Shown here in pieces: positions 34,802-43,437 of a stretch of 64,000 nucleotides of DNA (positions are counted from its first letter, which is position 1; each line of letters starts with the position of its first letter). Below the pieces are notes generated by a model. That model did not search any database. It saw only the letters and a program-made list of their open reading frames with translations, and was not told the DNA's origin. This DNA comes from Ahrensia sp. (GTDB lineage: Bacteria; Pseudomonadota; Alphaproteobacteria; Rhizobiales; Rhizobiaceae), in NCBI GenBank assembly GCA_002698425.1, contig NZXU01000009.1:1-64000 (forward strand). The letters run 5' to 3'. Both the position numbers and the translations under genes were made by a program.

Positions 34802-35713
34802 TTGAATTCTGGTACGGTTGTCGAAAACGAGAAGGCTGATGCCGGCGCGCAAGGGCCGCGCACGGTTCTGGTCGGGCTCCTGGGGCGCGGCATCCAGCTT
34901 TCGCGATCGCCGGCGATGCACGAGGCCGAAGGCGCCGCGCGCGGAATTAATTACCAGTACAAACTTTTCGACACCGCGAAGATGGAACCGGATGTCGACA
35001 TCGAGGAAATCCTGAAGTCTGCCGAAGCCGGCGGATTTTCCGGCCTCAACGTGACCTATCCCTACAAGGTCGAAATCATCGACCATCTCGATGAACTGTC
35101 GGATGCGGCGCGCGCGCTCGGTGCGGTGAACACAGTCGTTTTCCGCGACGGCCGGCGCCGCGGGCACAATACGGACTGGTGGGGCTTCGCGGAGAGCTTC
35201 CGGCGAAACATGCCGGGCGCCAAATGCGATACCGTGCTGCAGATCGGTGCGGGCGGGGCAGGGGCCGCCGTCGCGCATGCCCTTCTCGAACAGGGTGTCG
35301 GCGAGTTGCGGATTTTCGATCGCGACCTGGAGAAATCGCAAGCCCTCGAAGATCGTATCAATTCATCGGCCGCGCATGGGCGCGCGAGAGCGGTGGCCAG
35401 CCTCGAAGAGGGCTCGGATGGCGTGGTTGACGGTATCGTCAACACATCGCCCGTCGGCATGGCTTCGATGCCCGGAACACCCGTTCCCGCCGAAGCCATC
35501 CTGCCGGCCATGTGGGTCGCGGACATCGTCTATTTCCCGCTCGAAACCGAGTTGCTTCGGATCGCACGGGAGAAGAGTTGTCGCGTTCTGCCGGGATCCG
35601 GCATGGCCGTGTTCCAGGCCGTTCGGGCCTTCGAGCATTTCACGGGGCTGGCGCCCGACAGCGACAGGATGGAGGCAGCTTTCAATCGGTTCGATTCCAG
35701 GGATCGGACCTAA
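34802..35713 (+). CDS. Shikimate/quinate dehydrogenase (AroE/YdiB family)
   Basis: The product has 303 residues. LGRGIQLSRSPAMHEAEG keeps both carboxylate-binding serines, GLNVTYPYKVEI gives the catalytic lysine, NTDWWGF the catalytic aspartate, and QIGAGGAGAAVAHAL the nucleotide loop. It should oxidise quinate or shikimate to the 3-dehydro acid with NAD(P). Its catabolic context (TRAP importer, quiC, aroQ) favours a degradative quinate/shikimate role rather than chorismate synthesis. I place the start at the TTG at 34802, with GGAGG seven bases upstream and downstream of the promoter; the ATG at 34763 falls on the -10 box. Confidence 0.87.
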   Translation: MNSGTVVENEKADAGAQGPRTVLVGLLGRGIQLSRSPAMHEAEGAARGINYQYKLFDTAKMEPDVDIEEILKSAEAGGFSGLNVTYPYKVEIIDHLDELSDAARALGAVNTVVFRDGRRRGHNTDWWGFAESFRRNMPGAKCDTVLQIGAGGAGAAVAHALLEQGVGELRIFDRDLEKSQALEDRINSSAAHGRARAVASLEEGSDGVVDGIVNTSPVGMASMPGTPVPAEAILPAMWVADIVYFPLETELLRIAREKSCRVLPGSGMAVFQAVRAFEHFTGLAPDSDRMEAAFNRFDSRDRT

Positions 35714-35763
35714 CCGGTGCCGGCGCGGCCGGTATCATCACGCGTGCAATCTGGGAGGAAAAA

Positions 35764-36750
35764 TTGCGCAACATCATGAAAACACTCATGGGGGGCGTGG
35801 CCGTCGCGGTCATGAGCCTTTCAACGTCCGCCGCCTTCGCGCAGGACAAGGTCGAACTGATCTATTCGGATACGGTTCCGGAAAGCGACATCCGGTCGGA
35901 GACGCTGAAAACGGCGTTCGGCGAGTGCCTCGGCGACGGATTCGACTTCAAGCCCTATTTCGGCGCGACGCTGTTCAAGCAGGGCACCGAACTGACCGCC
36001 ATGCAGCGCGGCAATCTCGATATGGGCGCGCTGGCCGTCTATGATTTCTACAACCAGGTGCCGCACACCGCGATCCTCGGCACTGCCTATCTCTTCAAGA
36101 GCTACGATCACATGCGCCAGGTCTGGGCGTCCGGCGTGCTCGACGATCTCGCGCAGGAAGTCGCAGACAAGGCCAAGGTCAAGATCCTCGCCAATCCCTA
36201 TATCGGCACCCGCCACGTCAACATCAAAGGCGACAAGAAGGTCATGACGCCGGCCGATCTCGACGGCGTGAAGCTGCGCATGCCGGGCGGCGAGGGCTGG
36301 CAGTTCGTCGGCGAGGCGCTTGGCGCCAATCCGACGCCGCTCGCCTTCACTGAAGTCTACACCGCGCTGCAGACCGGCGCGATCGACGGTCAGGACAATC
36401 CGCTTCCCGCCGACAAGGCGATGAAGTTCTACGAGGTGACCGACCAGATCATCCTCACCGGCCATCTGGTCGCCAACAACCAGTTCTCGATCTCGATGTC
36501 CAAGTGGAACTCGATGAACGAGGAACAGCAGGCCAAGGTTCAGGAATGCGCCATCAATTTCGAGAAGGCGCTCGACAAGGTCACGCTCGACCAGGAAGCC
36601 GAGCTGGTCGACTTCTTCAAGGGCGAAGGCCTGCAGGTCTACGAACCCGACAAGGAAGCGTTCCGCAACCATGTGCTCGATGCCTACAAGGCGTCCAAAT
36701 ACTCCGCCGACTGGCCGGAAGGCCTTCTCGAGAAGATCAACGAACTCTAA
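35764..36750 (+). CDS. TRAP transporter substrate-binding protein (DctP family)
   Basis: The product has 328 residues with a signal peptide (LMGGVAVAVMSLSTSAAFA). KVELIYSDTVPESDIRSETLKTAF and LRMPGGEGWQFVGEALGANPTPLAFTEVYTALQTGAIDGQDNPLPADKAMKFYEV are DctP hallmarks. GGGAGG favours a TTG start at 35764 (spacing 5); the ATG at 35776 is the alternative and leaves the signal peptide intact. Directly upstream of dctQM and downstream of the AroE-like gene, it most likely binds quinate or shikimate. Confidence 0.92.
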   Translation: MRNIMKTLMGGVAVAVMSLSTSAAFAQDKVELIYSDTVPESDIRSETLKTAFGECLGDGFDFKPYFGATLFKQGTELTAMQRGNLDMGALAVYDFYNQVPHTAILGTAYLFKSYDHMRQVWASGVLDDLAQEVADKAKVKILANPYIGTRHVNIKGDKKVMTPADLDGVKLRMPGGEGWQFVGEALGANPTPLAFTEVYTALQTGAIDGQDNPLPADKAMKFYEVTDQIILTGHLVANNQFSISMSKWNSMNEEQQAKVQECAINFEKALDKVTLDQEAELVDFFKGEGLQVYEPDKEAFRNHVLDAYKASKYSADWPEGLLEKINEL

Positions 36751-36807
36751 TCGCCAATCCGTCCGGCGGCTTTGCCCGCCGGACGCGAAACCTGCCGGAA
36801 ACACGAA

Positions 36808-37329
36808 ATGGAAGCATTCTCGACCTTACGCGACTGGCTGGGACGCCGGGCGGAAGAACTGCTCGCCCTCATATTGGCCAGCCTCTTCATCACGTTCCTG
36901 ATCCAGATCGTGTTCCGCTATTTCCTGAACTTGCCGCTCGGCTGGACGATCGAGTTCGTTTCGATCGCGTGGCTGTGGGGAATCCTGTTCGGCTATGCCT
37001 TCGTCACGCGCGACGCAGAGATCATACGCCTCGATATCGTCTACGGCGCGGTGCCGGTCGGCGCGCAGCGGGCGATGGACGCCGTGACGGGGCTGGTTTG
37101 CGCCGGGATATTCCTGTGGTCGCTGCCCAATGTCTGGGAATACGTCACCTTCATGAAAATCGAGAAGACCGCCTATATGCGGATTCCATTCAACTACGTC
37201 TTTTCCATCTACATCCCGTTCGCCATCGCCGTCGCCATTCGCTGCCTCATCAATGTCTGGCAAGCTATCCGCGGCACGCATCCAAAATATGCCACGGGCT
37301 CAGGCGCGGAAGGTCACGACTATGACTGA
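36808..37329 (+). CDS. TRAP transporter small permease (DctQ family)
   Basis: The product has 173 residues with four hydrophobic segments (LLALILASLFITFLIQIVFRYF, TIEFVSIAWLWGILFGYAFVT, AVTGLVCAGIFLWSLPNVW, VFSIYIPFAIAVAIRCL), as expected for DctQ. It forms the membrane complex with the DctM subunit, whose gene it overlaps by eight bases. This is the only dctQ in the window, although four dctP genes are present. Confidence 0.92.
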   Translation: MEAFSTLRDWLGRRAEELLALILASLFITFLIQIVFRYFLNLPLGWTIEFVSIAWLWGILFGYAFVTRDAEIIRLDIVYGAVPVGAQRAMDAVTGLVCAGIFLWSLPNVWEYVTFMKIEKTAYMRIPFNYVFSIYIPFAIAVAIRCLINVWQAIRGTHPKYATGSGAEGHDYD

Positions 37330-38617
37330 TCCTTTCGTCATTTCGCTCGTTCTCATCGTCGCGCTTTCGCTCGGGGGCCTGTCGATCGGTGTCGCCATGG
37401 TCTGCGGATCGACGGTCTATCTGGCGCTGAAGGGTTTTGATCCGTCCATCGCCGCCGAGACGCTTCTCCAGGGTCTGCTCAACAGCTACACTTTGCTGGC
37501 GATCCCGCTCTTCATCCTCGCCGCGGACATCATGAATGTCGGCAGTCTCGCCGACCGGCTGCTGCGATTCTGTCAGGCGCTGGTCGGACGCTTCCGCGGC
37601 GGGCTCGGGCACGTCAACGTCGTCTCGTCGCTGATCTTTTCCGGCATGTCCGGATCCGCCGTCGCCGATGCTGTCGGGATGGGCCGCATCATCATCAACA
37701 TGATGACCAAGGACGGCAAATATTCGAAGAGCTACGCCGCCGCGATCACCGCCGCCACGGCGACGATCGGGCCGATCATTCCGCCATCCATTCCGATGGT
37801 GCTCTACGCGCTCGTCTCCGACCAGTCCGTCGGCTACCTCTTCGCCGCCGGCATGGCGCCCGGCCTGCTGATGGGCCTGATGATGGGCGTGACCAACTTC
37901 ATGGTCGCCCGCAAGCGCGGCTTCCCGGTGGACGACAGCGTGCCGCTGGCGGAGATGCCGCGCGTGACGTTCCAGGCTTTTCCAGCACTGATGCTGCCGG
38001 TCATCCTGCTGGGCGGCATCTATAGCGGTGTCGTCACGCCGACCGAGGCGGCGGCGGTCGCAGCCTTTTATGCGCTGGTGATTTCGGTCGTCTTCTACCG
38101 GTCGGTGTCGCCGGGCCAGTTCTATCGCACATTGGCCAACAGTTCGCGATCGACCGCATCGGTCGGCATCCTGATCGCCGGCGCGCTGACCTTCAATTAC
38201 GTGATCACCCGCGAGAACGTTCCCAACACGCTGGCGGATTTCCTCGCCCAGTTCGAATTGACGAAATGGGGCTTCCTGATCGCGATCAACATCCTGATCC
38301 TGGCGCTCGGCTGCATTCTTGAAGGCGGCGCGATCCTGCTGATCATCGTGCCGATCTTCATACCGACGGCGCAGGCGCTGGGCGTCGACCTGATCCATTT
38401 CGGCGTCGTCATCGTGGTCAACGCCATGCTCGGCCTCGTCACGCCACCATACGGATTGCTGCTCTTCATCGTCGCGAACATAACCGGGCAACCCATGGCG
38501 CGCATCGTCAGGGATTTGTTGCCCTTCCTCGTGGCGCTGTTTGGCGCGCTTGCCTTCATCACCTTCGTGCCGGACTTCGTGCTCTTCCTGCCGCGTCTGC
38601 TCGGCTACAACGGCTAA
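37322..38617 (+). CDS. TRAP transporter large permease (DctM family)
   Basis: The product has 431 residues, about twelve hydrophobic segments. FSGMSGSAVADAVGMGRIIINMMTKDGK, ITAATATIGPIIPPSIPMVLYA and GVVTPTEAAAVAAFYAL are conserved in DctM. It is the sodium-coupled channel that takes the substrate from the loaded DctP. It is followed by an esterase gene after 13 bases. Confidence 0.94.
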   Translation: MTDPFVISLVLIVALSLGGLSIGVAMVCGSTVYLALKGFDPSIAAETLLQGLLNSYTLLAIPLFILAADIMNVGSLADRLLRFCQALVGRFRGGLGHVNVVSSLIFSGMSGSAVADAVGMGRIIINMMTKDGKYSKSYAAAITAATATIGPIIPPSIPMVLYALVSDQSVGYLFAAGMAPGLLMGLMMGVTNFMVARKRGFPVDDSVPLAEMPRVTFQAFPALMLPVILLGGIYSGVVTPTEAAAVAAFYALVISVVFYRSVSPGQFYRTLANSSRSTASVGILIAGALTFNYVITRENVPNTLADFLAQFELTKWGFLIAINILILALGCILEGGAILLIIVPIFIPTAQALGVDLIHFGVVIVVNAMLGLVTPPYGLLLFIVANITGQPMARIVRDLLPFLVALFGALAFITFVPDFVLFLPRLLGYNG

Positions 38618-38630
38618 AACAGGAAAACCA

Positions 38631-39560
38631 ATGATCAACCCCGAACTCGAAGCCTTTCTGGACGTCTGGAACCGGAGCTGGACCGTCCTGCCCGCCGGCG
38701 CGACCCCGAAGGAACGGCGTATCCTGTTCGAATATATAGCCGATGACATGGCGCTTCCGCGCCCGGATGGCGTGCAGACCTCGGCCCGGTTCGTCCCGAG
38801 CGGCGACCGTCTCGTCACCATCCGGGTCGACCGCCACGAGGATGGCGGCACGCAGCCCTGCCTCGTCTACATGCATGGCGGGGCGTGGATGCAGGGTAGC
38901 CCGATGACGCATGCCGACATCACCATGCGCATCGCCGCTGCGAACCGGCAGACCGTGATCAGCGTCGACTACGCCTTGGCGCCGGAACACCCGTTCCCGC
39001 AGGCGGTTCATGAATGCCGCGACACGGTGCTCTGGCTGCATGACCATGCCGGCGACCTGGGAATCGACGCGTCGAAGATCGCCATCGGTGGCGACAGCGC
39101 CGGCGGCAACCTGGCGGCCGCTGTGACGCTGCTGCTGCGCGGCACGCCGCATGCGCCGATGGCGCAACTGCTCATCTATCCCGGCACGACCTTCGACATG
39201 GACCTGCCGTCCTACACCGAAAACGCCGATGCGCCGCTTCTGAACGTTCGCGGCATGCCGGCGGTCAATGCGATGTATGTCCCGGACGAAAGCGAGCGCC
39301 GCAATCCGCTCGCCGCGCCGCTGCATGCGGAAAGCCATGCCGACCTGCCGCCGGCCCTGATCTGCGTCGCCCAGTACGATCCGTTGCGCGACGACGGCTA
39401 TGCGTATGCCGACAAGCTGCGCGCCGCCGGCGTACCCGTGGAATTCGACGCGGGCGAGGGGCTGATCCACGGCTATCTGCGGGCGATGGAATATTGCGCG
39501 GCCTCGCGCGACCGCCTCGACAGGATGTGCCGCTGGCTGGCGGAGCGCTACGCGGCCTGA
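38631..39560 (+). CDS. Alpha/beta hydrolase, hormone-sensitive-lipase type esterase
   Basis: The product has 309 residues. HGGAW is the oxyanion-hole motif and GDSAGGNLAAA the nucleophile elbow with the catalytic serine; the Asp and His of the triad are likely in CVAQYDPLRDDG and GLIHGYL. It lacks a signal peptide, so it acts in the cytoplasm. In the AroE/TRAP operon it could release the acid from an imported ester of quinate or shikimate; this is inference. The next gene begins one base after its stop. Confidence 0.88.
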   Translation: MINPELEAFLDVWNRSWTVLPAGATPKERRILFEYIADDMALPRPDGVQTSARFVPSGDRLVTIRVDRHEDGGTQPCLVYMHGGAWMQGSPMTHADITMRIAAANRQTVISVDYALAPEHPFPQAVHECRDTVLWLHDHAGDLGIDASKIAIGGDSAGGNLAAAVTLLLRGTPHAPMAQLLIYPGTTFDMDLPSYTENADAPLLNVRGMPAVNAMYVPDESERRNPLAAPLHAESHADLPPALICVAQYDPLRDDGYAYADKLRAAGVPVEFDAGEGLIHGYLRAMEYCAASRDRLDRMCRWLAERYAA

Positions 39561-39561
39561 C

Positions 39562-40044
39562 ATGGAACCGCCTGCCGCCGTCATGCCGACCGAGCCCGGC
39601 CTGGCATTCGCGTTCCTCATTCGGGCCGAAATCGGCGAGGCGCGGTCCGGCGGTCGGTCGCCGAAAGGCGAAAGGCTGCACGTTCCGATAACCGGCGGCA
39701 CGGTAAATGGGCCGATGCTGACCGGGACCATCGCGCCGGGCGGGTCGGACTGGCCGCTTGTCCGTCTTGACGGCACGTCTGAAATCAGCGCGCGCTACAG
39801 CATCGTCGCGTCGGACGGGACGCCGATCATGGTGCGCAATGACGGGCTGCGCGTGTCGTCGCCCGAGGTACTGGCCCGCTTGCGGGCAGGCGAGGCGGTG
39901 GATCCGTCCGAATTCTACTTCCGCTCGGTTCCGGTCTTCGAGGCGCCGGACGGGCCGCATGGCTGGCTGAACGACACGGTGTTCGTCGCCAGCGTGTGCC
40001 GCGACGGGGCCGATGTCGTGATCGCGGTCTACCGCGTCACCTGA
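39562..40044 (+). CDS. DUF3237 domain-containing protein
   Basis: The product has 160 residues. The beta-rich DUF3237 pattern is seen in GERLHVPITGGTVNGPMLTGTIAPGGSDWPLVRLDGTSEISARYSI and FYFRSVPVFEAPDGPHGWLNDTVFV. Function is unknown, but members frequently sit in aromatic or steroid catabolic operons. It begins one base after the esterase stop and is the last gene of the plus-strand operon, converging on aroQ with 13 bases between. Confidence 0.82.
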   Translation: MEPPAAVMPTEPGLAFAFLIRAEIGEARSGGRSPKGERLHVPITGGTVNGPMLTGTIAPGGSDWPLVRLDGTSEISARYSIVASDGTPIMVRNDGLRVSSPEVLARLRAGEAVDPSEFYFRSVPVFEAPDGPHGWLNDTVFVASVCRDGADVVIAVYRVT

Positions 40045-40057
40045 CGGCGCCCGCGGA

Positions 40058-40504
40058 TCACGTGTCTTCGAGCGACAGCATGTCGACCATGGCGCCCATG
40101 GCCATGCGATATCCAGAAGGGCCGAGCCCGGCTATCACCGCCGTGGCGACGCGTGACACCAGCGAATTGTGATAGATCGCCTCGCGGCGATGGATGTTGG
40201 AGATGTGCAGCTCGATAATCGGGCCGGGGAACATCTTCAGCGCGTCCAGGATGGCGATCGAGGTGAAGGTGAATGCGGCCGGATTGATGACGATCCCGCC
40301 GGCTGACGCATCGATCGCCTCATGGACCCATTCGATGATTTCATATTCGCGGTTCGACTGTCGAAATTCCACCGGGATGGAGCCGGCGGCTGCGCGGCAC
40401 ATGGCTTCGACCTCGGCAAGCGTCGTGTGGCCGTAGATTTCGGGTTCGCGAGTCCCAAGCCTGTTCAGGTTCGGGCCGTTCAGGACGTAAATGGAATTTG
40501 CCAT
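40058..40504 (-). CDS. aroQ: Type II 3-dehydroquinate dehydratase
   Basis: The product has 148 residues, the usual length of type II enzymes. NGPNLNRLGTREPEIYG provides the active-site Arg and Tyr, NPAAFTFTSIAILDAL the lid and binding segment, and ELHISNIHRREAIYHNS the His-Ile-Ser and Arg block. It interconverts 3-dehydroquinate and 3-dehydroshikimate, linking quinate oxidation to QuiC. It lies downstream of a dctP on the minus strand, away from any aro biosynthesis genes, so a catabolic role is likely. Confidence 0.93.
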   Translation of the reverse strand: MANSIYVLNGPNLNRLGTREPEIYGHTTLAEVEAMCRAAAGSIPVEFRQSNREYEIIEWVHEAIDASAGGIVINPAAFTFTSIAILDALKMFPGPIIELHISNIHRREAIYHNSLVSRVATAVIAGLGPSGYRMAMGAMVDMLSLEDT

Positions 40505-40604
40505 CGAGCGCTACCGGGGTTTGGGATGCCTGCGCCCGTCGGCGCGTCCGCACAGAAAGGCGGCGGACCGGAAATGTCGGGTGCAGGCTGATACAGGATT
40601 GAAG

Positions 40605-40630
40605 AACGGGCAGGCCGACACCTGCCCGTT
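40605..40630 (-). terminator. Hairpin between dctP and aroQ
   Basis: A 10-bp perfect stem (AACGGGCAGG / CCTGCCCGTT) with a 6-base loop directly after the dctP stop. There is no long T run, so it may be an attenuating or mRNA-stabilising hairpin rather than a full terminator, allowing some read-through to aroQ. Confidence 0.55.
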
Positions 40631-40645
40631 TGTTCGAAGGTCAGA

Positions 40646-41635
40646 TCATTCGACCGCGTTGATCCGGTCGACGATTCCCTCCGGCCAATCCTTTGCAAGA
40701 TCGGATTTGAGGTATTTGTCCTGTGCGAATGCCCGGAACGCGTCGACGTCCGGCTTGTAGAGCTTCAACCCCTCGCTTTCGAAGAATGCCGCCAGTTCGG
40801 CCTCGCGGTTGAGGTGCTGTTCGGTGCTCCAGGCGATGGCGTCATCGGCGGCTTTCTGCACCGTGTCCTGCTGCTCGGGCGACAGCTTGTTCCACGTGTC
40901 GAGCGAGATGGTCAGCAGGTCGAAGCCGATCAGATGCGAAGTCAGCACGATCTGCTTCATGACCTCGTAGAACTTCATGTTCTGGACGTTGGGAAGCGGA
41001 TTGTCCTGACCGTCGATCGCCCCGGTCTGCAAGGCGGTGTAGACCTCGGCATAGGCGACCGGCACGGGGTTTGCGCCAAGCGCGGAACCGAGGAACTGCC
41101 AGGCTTCGCCGCCCGGCATCCGGAGTTTGATGCCGGACATGTCTTCGGGCGTCTTGATTTCCTTGTCCAGGTTGAGACCGACCTGGCGCGTGCCGAAGAA
41201 GGTCGGACCGAGAATCTTCACGCTGAGCTGGTCTTCGACCATCTGCGTCATTTCCTTGCCGACATCGCTGGCGAAGAAGGCGCGCAGATGAGCGGCGTCG
41301 CGGAACAGATAGGCCGAGGTTACGACCGAAAATGCGGGAACCTGGTTGGCGATGTCCTGCGGCGCGATATTGCCCATTTCGAGATTGCCGCGCTGCAGGG
41401 CGACGAGTTCTGTACCCTGCTTGAACAGCGTGCCGCCGTAGTAGCCGTTGAAGGCGAAGTCGTCGCCGATTGCATCGGAGAACTTCTTCATCATCTCCGC
41501 GCGGATATCCTGCGGGGAGAACACCGCCGAGAAGTTGAGTTCGATCTTGTCCTGGGCGGCCGCGAAGGTCGCGGAACCCGCCAGCGCGGCGGTCATGCCG
41601 GCGGCCATCAGTGCACGTCTGGTGAATTTCATCAT
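40646..41635 (-). CDS. TRAP transporter substrate-binding protein (DctP family)
   Basis: The product has 329 residues. The signal region KFTRRALMAAGMTAALAGSATFAAAQ contains a twin arginine followed by a hydrophobic stretch, so Tat export is possible. IKLRMPGGEAWQFLGSALGANPVPVAYAEVYTALQTGAIDGQDNPLPNVQNMKFYEV is the DctP core. GGGAGGA precedes the ATG at 41635. No permease genes adjoin it; aroQ is downstream. Divergent from a GntR gene across an inverted repeat, it is probably induced through that regulator. Confidence 0.91.
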   Translation of the reverse strand: MMKFTRRALMAAGMTAALAGSATFAAAQDKIELNFSAVFSPQDIRAEMMKKFSDAIGDDFAFNGYYGGTLFKQGTELVALQRGNLEMGNIAPQDIANQVPAFSVVTSAYLFRDAAHLRAFFASDVGKEMTQMVEDQLSVKILGPTFFGTRQVGLNLDKEIKTPEDMSGIKLRMPGGEAWQFLGSALGANPVPVAYAEVYTALQTGAIDGQDNPLPNVQNMKFYEVMKQIVLTSHLIGFDLLTISLDTWNKLSPEQQDTVQKAADDAIAWSTEQHLNREAELAAFFESEGLKLYKPDVDAFRAFAQDKYLKSDLAKDWPEGIVDRINAVE

Positions 41636-41732
41636 GGCATTCCTCCCGGGCCATTCGAGTTCAGAAACAGCGGATCCTTCGGACCTGCGCCGTTCCGGGA
41701 AACTGCCATTCGACAAATCGCGGATCAATAGG

Positions 41733-41765
41733 TATTTTCAATAATCTCATATGAAACTGAAAATA
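41733..41765. promoter_or_regulatory. Inverted repeat between dctP and GntR genes
   Basis: TATTTTCA (41733-41740) and TGAAAATA (41758-41765) form an 8-bp inverted repeat with 17 bases between, in the AT-rich divergent promoter region. A GntR operator is plausible, but the long spacer is unusual. Confidence 0.35.
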
Positions 41766-41815
41766 TCATCATATCCCGCGCTTGCCTGACAGGCGCTTGG
41801 CGGTAGAATGGGCAG

Positions 41816-42505
41816 ATGAACACGGCGAATCCTGAAATCACCCATCTGGGCGGGGAGACGGCCGGCGAAATCGCCTACCGCCAGATCCGCCGCGATATCG
41901 TCTTCGGTACGCTTGCGCCCGGAACGCGCCTGCGCCTCGACAGGCTGAAGGATCCGTATCTGGTCAGCGTCAGCACGTTGCGGGAGATCTTCAACCGCCT
42001 CGCTTCGGAACGCTTCGTCGTCGCGGAGGACCAGAGGGGGTTTCGCGTGTCGCCCGTGTCGCAAGGTCATTTCCGCGAGATTGCCGGCATGCGCGAGCTT
42101 CTGGAGGCGCATGCGCTGCGGCAATCTTTCGAACGCGGCGATATCGAATGGGAGAGCCAGGTCGTGGCCGCCCATTACAAGCTGGCAAAGATGGAAGCCC
42201 TGATCGAGGCGGGGGACGCCGACCATACCGAAGCCTGGAAGCGCTATGACCGGGAGTTCCACGCCGCGCTGATCGCCGCATGCGGCTCCAAAGCGCTGAT
42301 GGAGACGCATCGCGGCATCTTCGATCACTATCTGCGATACCAGATCGTCGCGGTGATCTATCGCGGAGAAGCCGCATCACAGGAGCACCGGCAATTGATG
42401 GAATGCGCCCTGTCGCGCGATGCCGGGACGGCCGCGGCGATCCTTGCCCGGCACATTCGCGCCTGCGTGGACCATACGCTCGACAACGGGCTGCTTTCCG
42501 CATGA
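41816..42505 (+). CDS. GntR family transcriptional regulator (FCD domain)
   Basis: The product has 229 residues. The winged helix (AYRQIRRDIVFGTLAPGTRLRLDRLKDPYLVSVSTLREIFNRLASERFVV) is followed by an all-helical FCD effector domain with the metal or acid-binding pattern REFHAALIAACGS and YLRYQ. FCD regulators usually sense carboxylic acids. It is divergent from a dctP gene and is followed by a close paralogue, suggesting a tandem duplication. Confidence 0.92.
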   Translation: MNTANPEITHLGGETAGEIAYRQIRRDIVFGTLAPGTRLRLDRLKDPYLVSVSTLREIFNRLASERFVVAEDQRGFRVSPVSQGHFREIAGMRELLEAHALRQSFERGDIEWESQVVAAHYKLAKMEALIEAGDADHTEAWKRYDREFHAALIAACGSKALMETHRGIFDHYLRYQIVAVIYRGEAASQEHRQLMECALSRDAGTAAAILARHIRACVDHTLDNGLLSA

Positions 42506-42548
42506 GTGCCGGATCGCCCACTTCCGTTGGCGGGTCGGGAGCCTCCGG

Positions 42549-43235
42549 ATGAAGAGAGAAGCGCCGCCAATCGCAAGCCCCGCCGTCCCCACGATCGCCG
42601 AAAGCGCCTATGCGCGCATCCGCACCGACATCATTTTCGGCGTTCTGCCGCCGGGTCGCCGGCTGCGGCTCGAGAAACTCAAGAAGGACTACGGCGCAAG
42701 CGTCAGTACGTTGCGCGAAATCCTGAACCGGCTGTCGTCGGAAACGCTGGTCGTGGCGGAGGGGCAGCGCGGCTTCGAGGTCGCGCCGGTTTCGCCGGAA
42801 CATCTGCGGGAAATCGCCGATCTCAGGCTGCTGCTCGAAGGCCATGCGCTGGAGCAGTCCTTCGCGGCGGGCGATGTGGAATGGGAAGGCCGCGTCGTCG
42901 CGGCGCATCACAAGCTGGCCGGCTTGGAGCGCCGCATGAAGGACGGGGACTACAGCGAGGTGCAGACCTGGAAGCGATATGACTGGGAGTTCCATCAGGC
43001 GCTGATATCGGCGTGCGGGTCCGAAGTGCTCATGGAGACACATGCGTCTGTTTTCGACCAGTATCTGCGCTACCAGCTTATCGCATTGTCGTTTCGCGGC
43101 GACATCGCGTCGGCAGAGCATTTGGCGCTTCGAGACTGCGCGCTCGCGAAGGATGCCGCCAAGGCCCGGGACGTGCTCACGCGGCATATTCTCGGCGGCG
43201 TCGAGCACGCGTTGGAGGGCGGGCTGAAGCTTTAG
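42549..43235 (+). CDS. GntR family transcriptional regulator (FCD domain), tandem paralogue
   Basis: The product has 228 residues and aligns along its length with the preceding regulator: AYARIRTDIIFGVLPPGRRLRLEKLKKDYGASVSTLREILNRLSSE, then EFHQALISACGSEVLMETH and YLRYQLIA. The recognition helix (SVSTLREILNRL) is nearly the same as in its neighbour, so both may bind similar operators while responding to different acids. It starts 43 bases after the first gene and probably shares its transcript. Confidence 0.91.
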   Translation: MKREAPPIASPAVPTIAESAYARIRTDIIFGVLPPGRRLRLEKLKKDYGASVSTLREILNRLSSETLVVAEGQRGFEVAPVSPEHLREIADLRLLLEGHALEQSFAAGDVEWEGRVVAAHHKLAGLERRMKDGDYSEVQTWKRYDWEFHQALISACGSEVLMETHASVFDQYLRYQLIALSFRGDIASAEHLALRDCALAKDAAKARDVLTRHILGGVEHALEGGLKL

Positions 43236-43437
43236 GACGGATATCAGGAGCCGATGCTTCCCGAGAGGTGATCCCGTACCGCCTTTCGGCGGCTCGAAGT
43301 CGCAGATGTGGGTGGTTCATTCTCCCGACGTCCTGTCGTCGCTCAACCTGAATTCCAAGCCTTCGAACCAAATCCGGAACATGCGTGTCAGCCGCATTCT
43401 GCGCCGGTGAATTTCGAACTCAACGGGAACCCGATCC

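Noticed and set aside
43279..43292. CCGCC-TTTC-GGCGG hairpin after the second GntR gene
   Set aside because: The stem is short and has no T run, so it is not convincing as a terminator.
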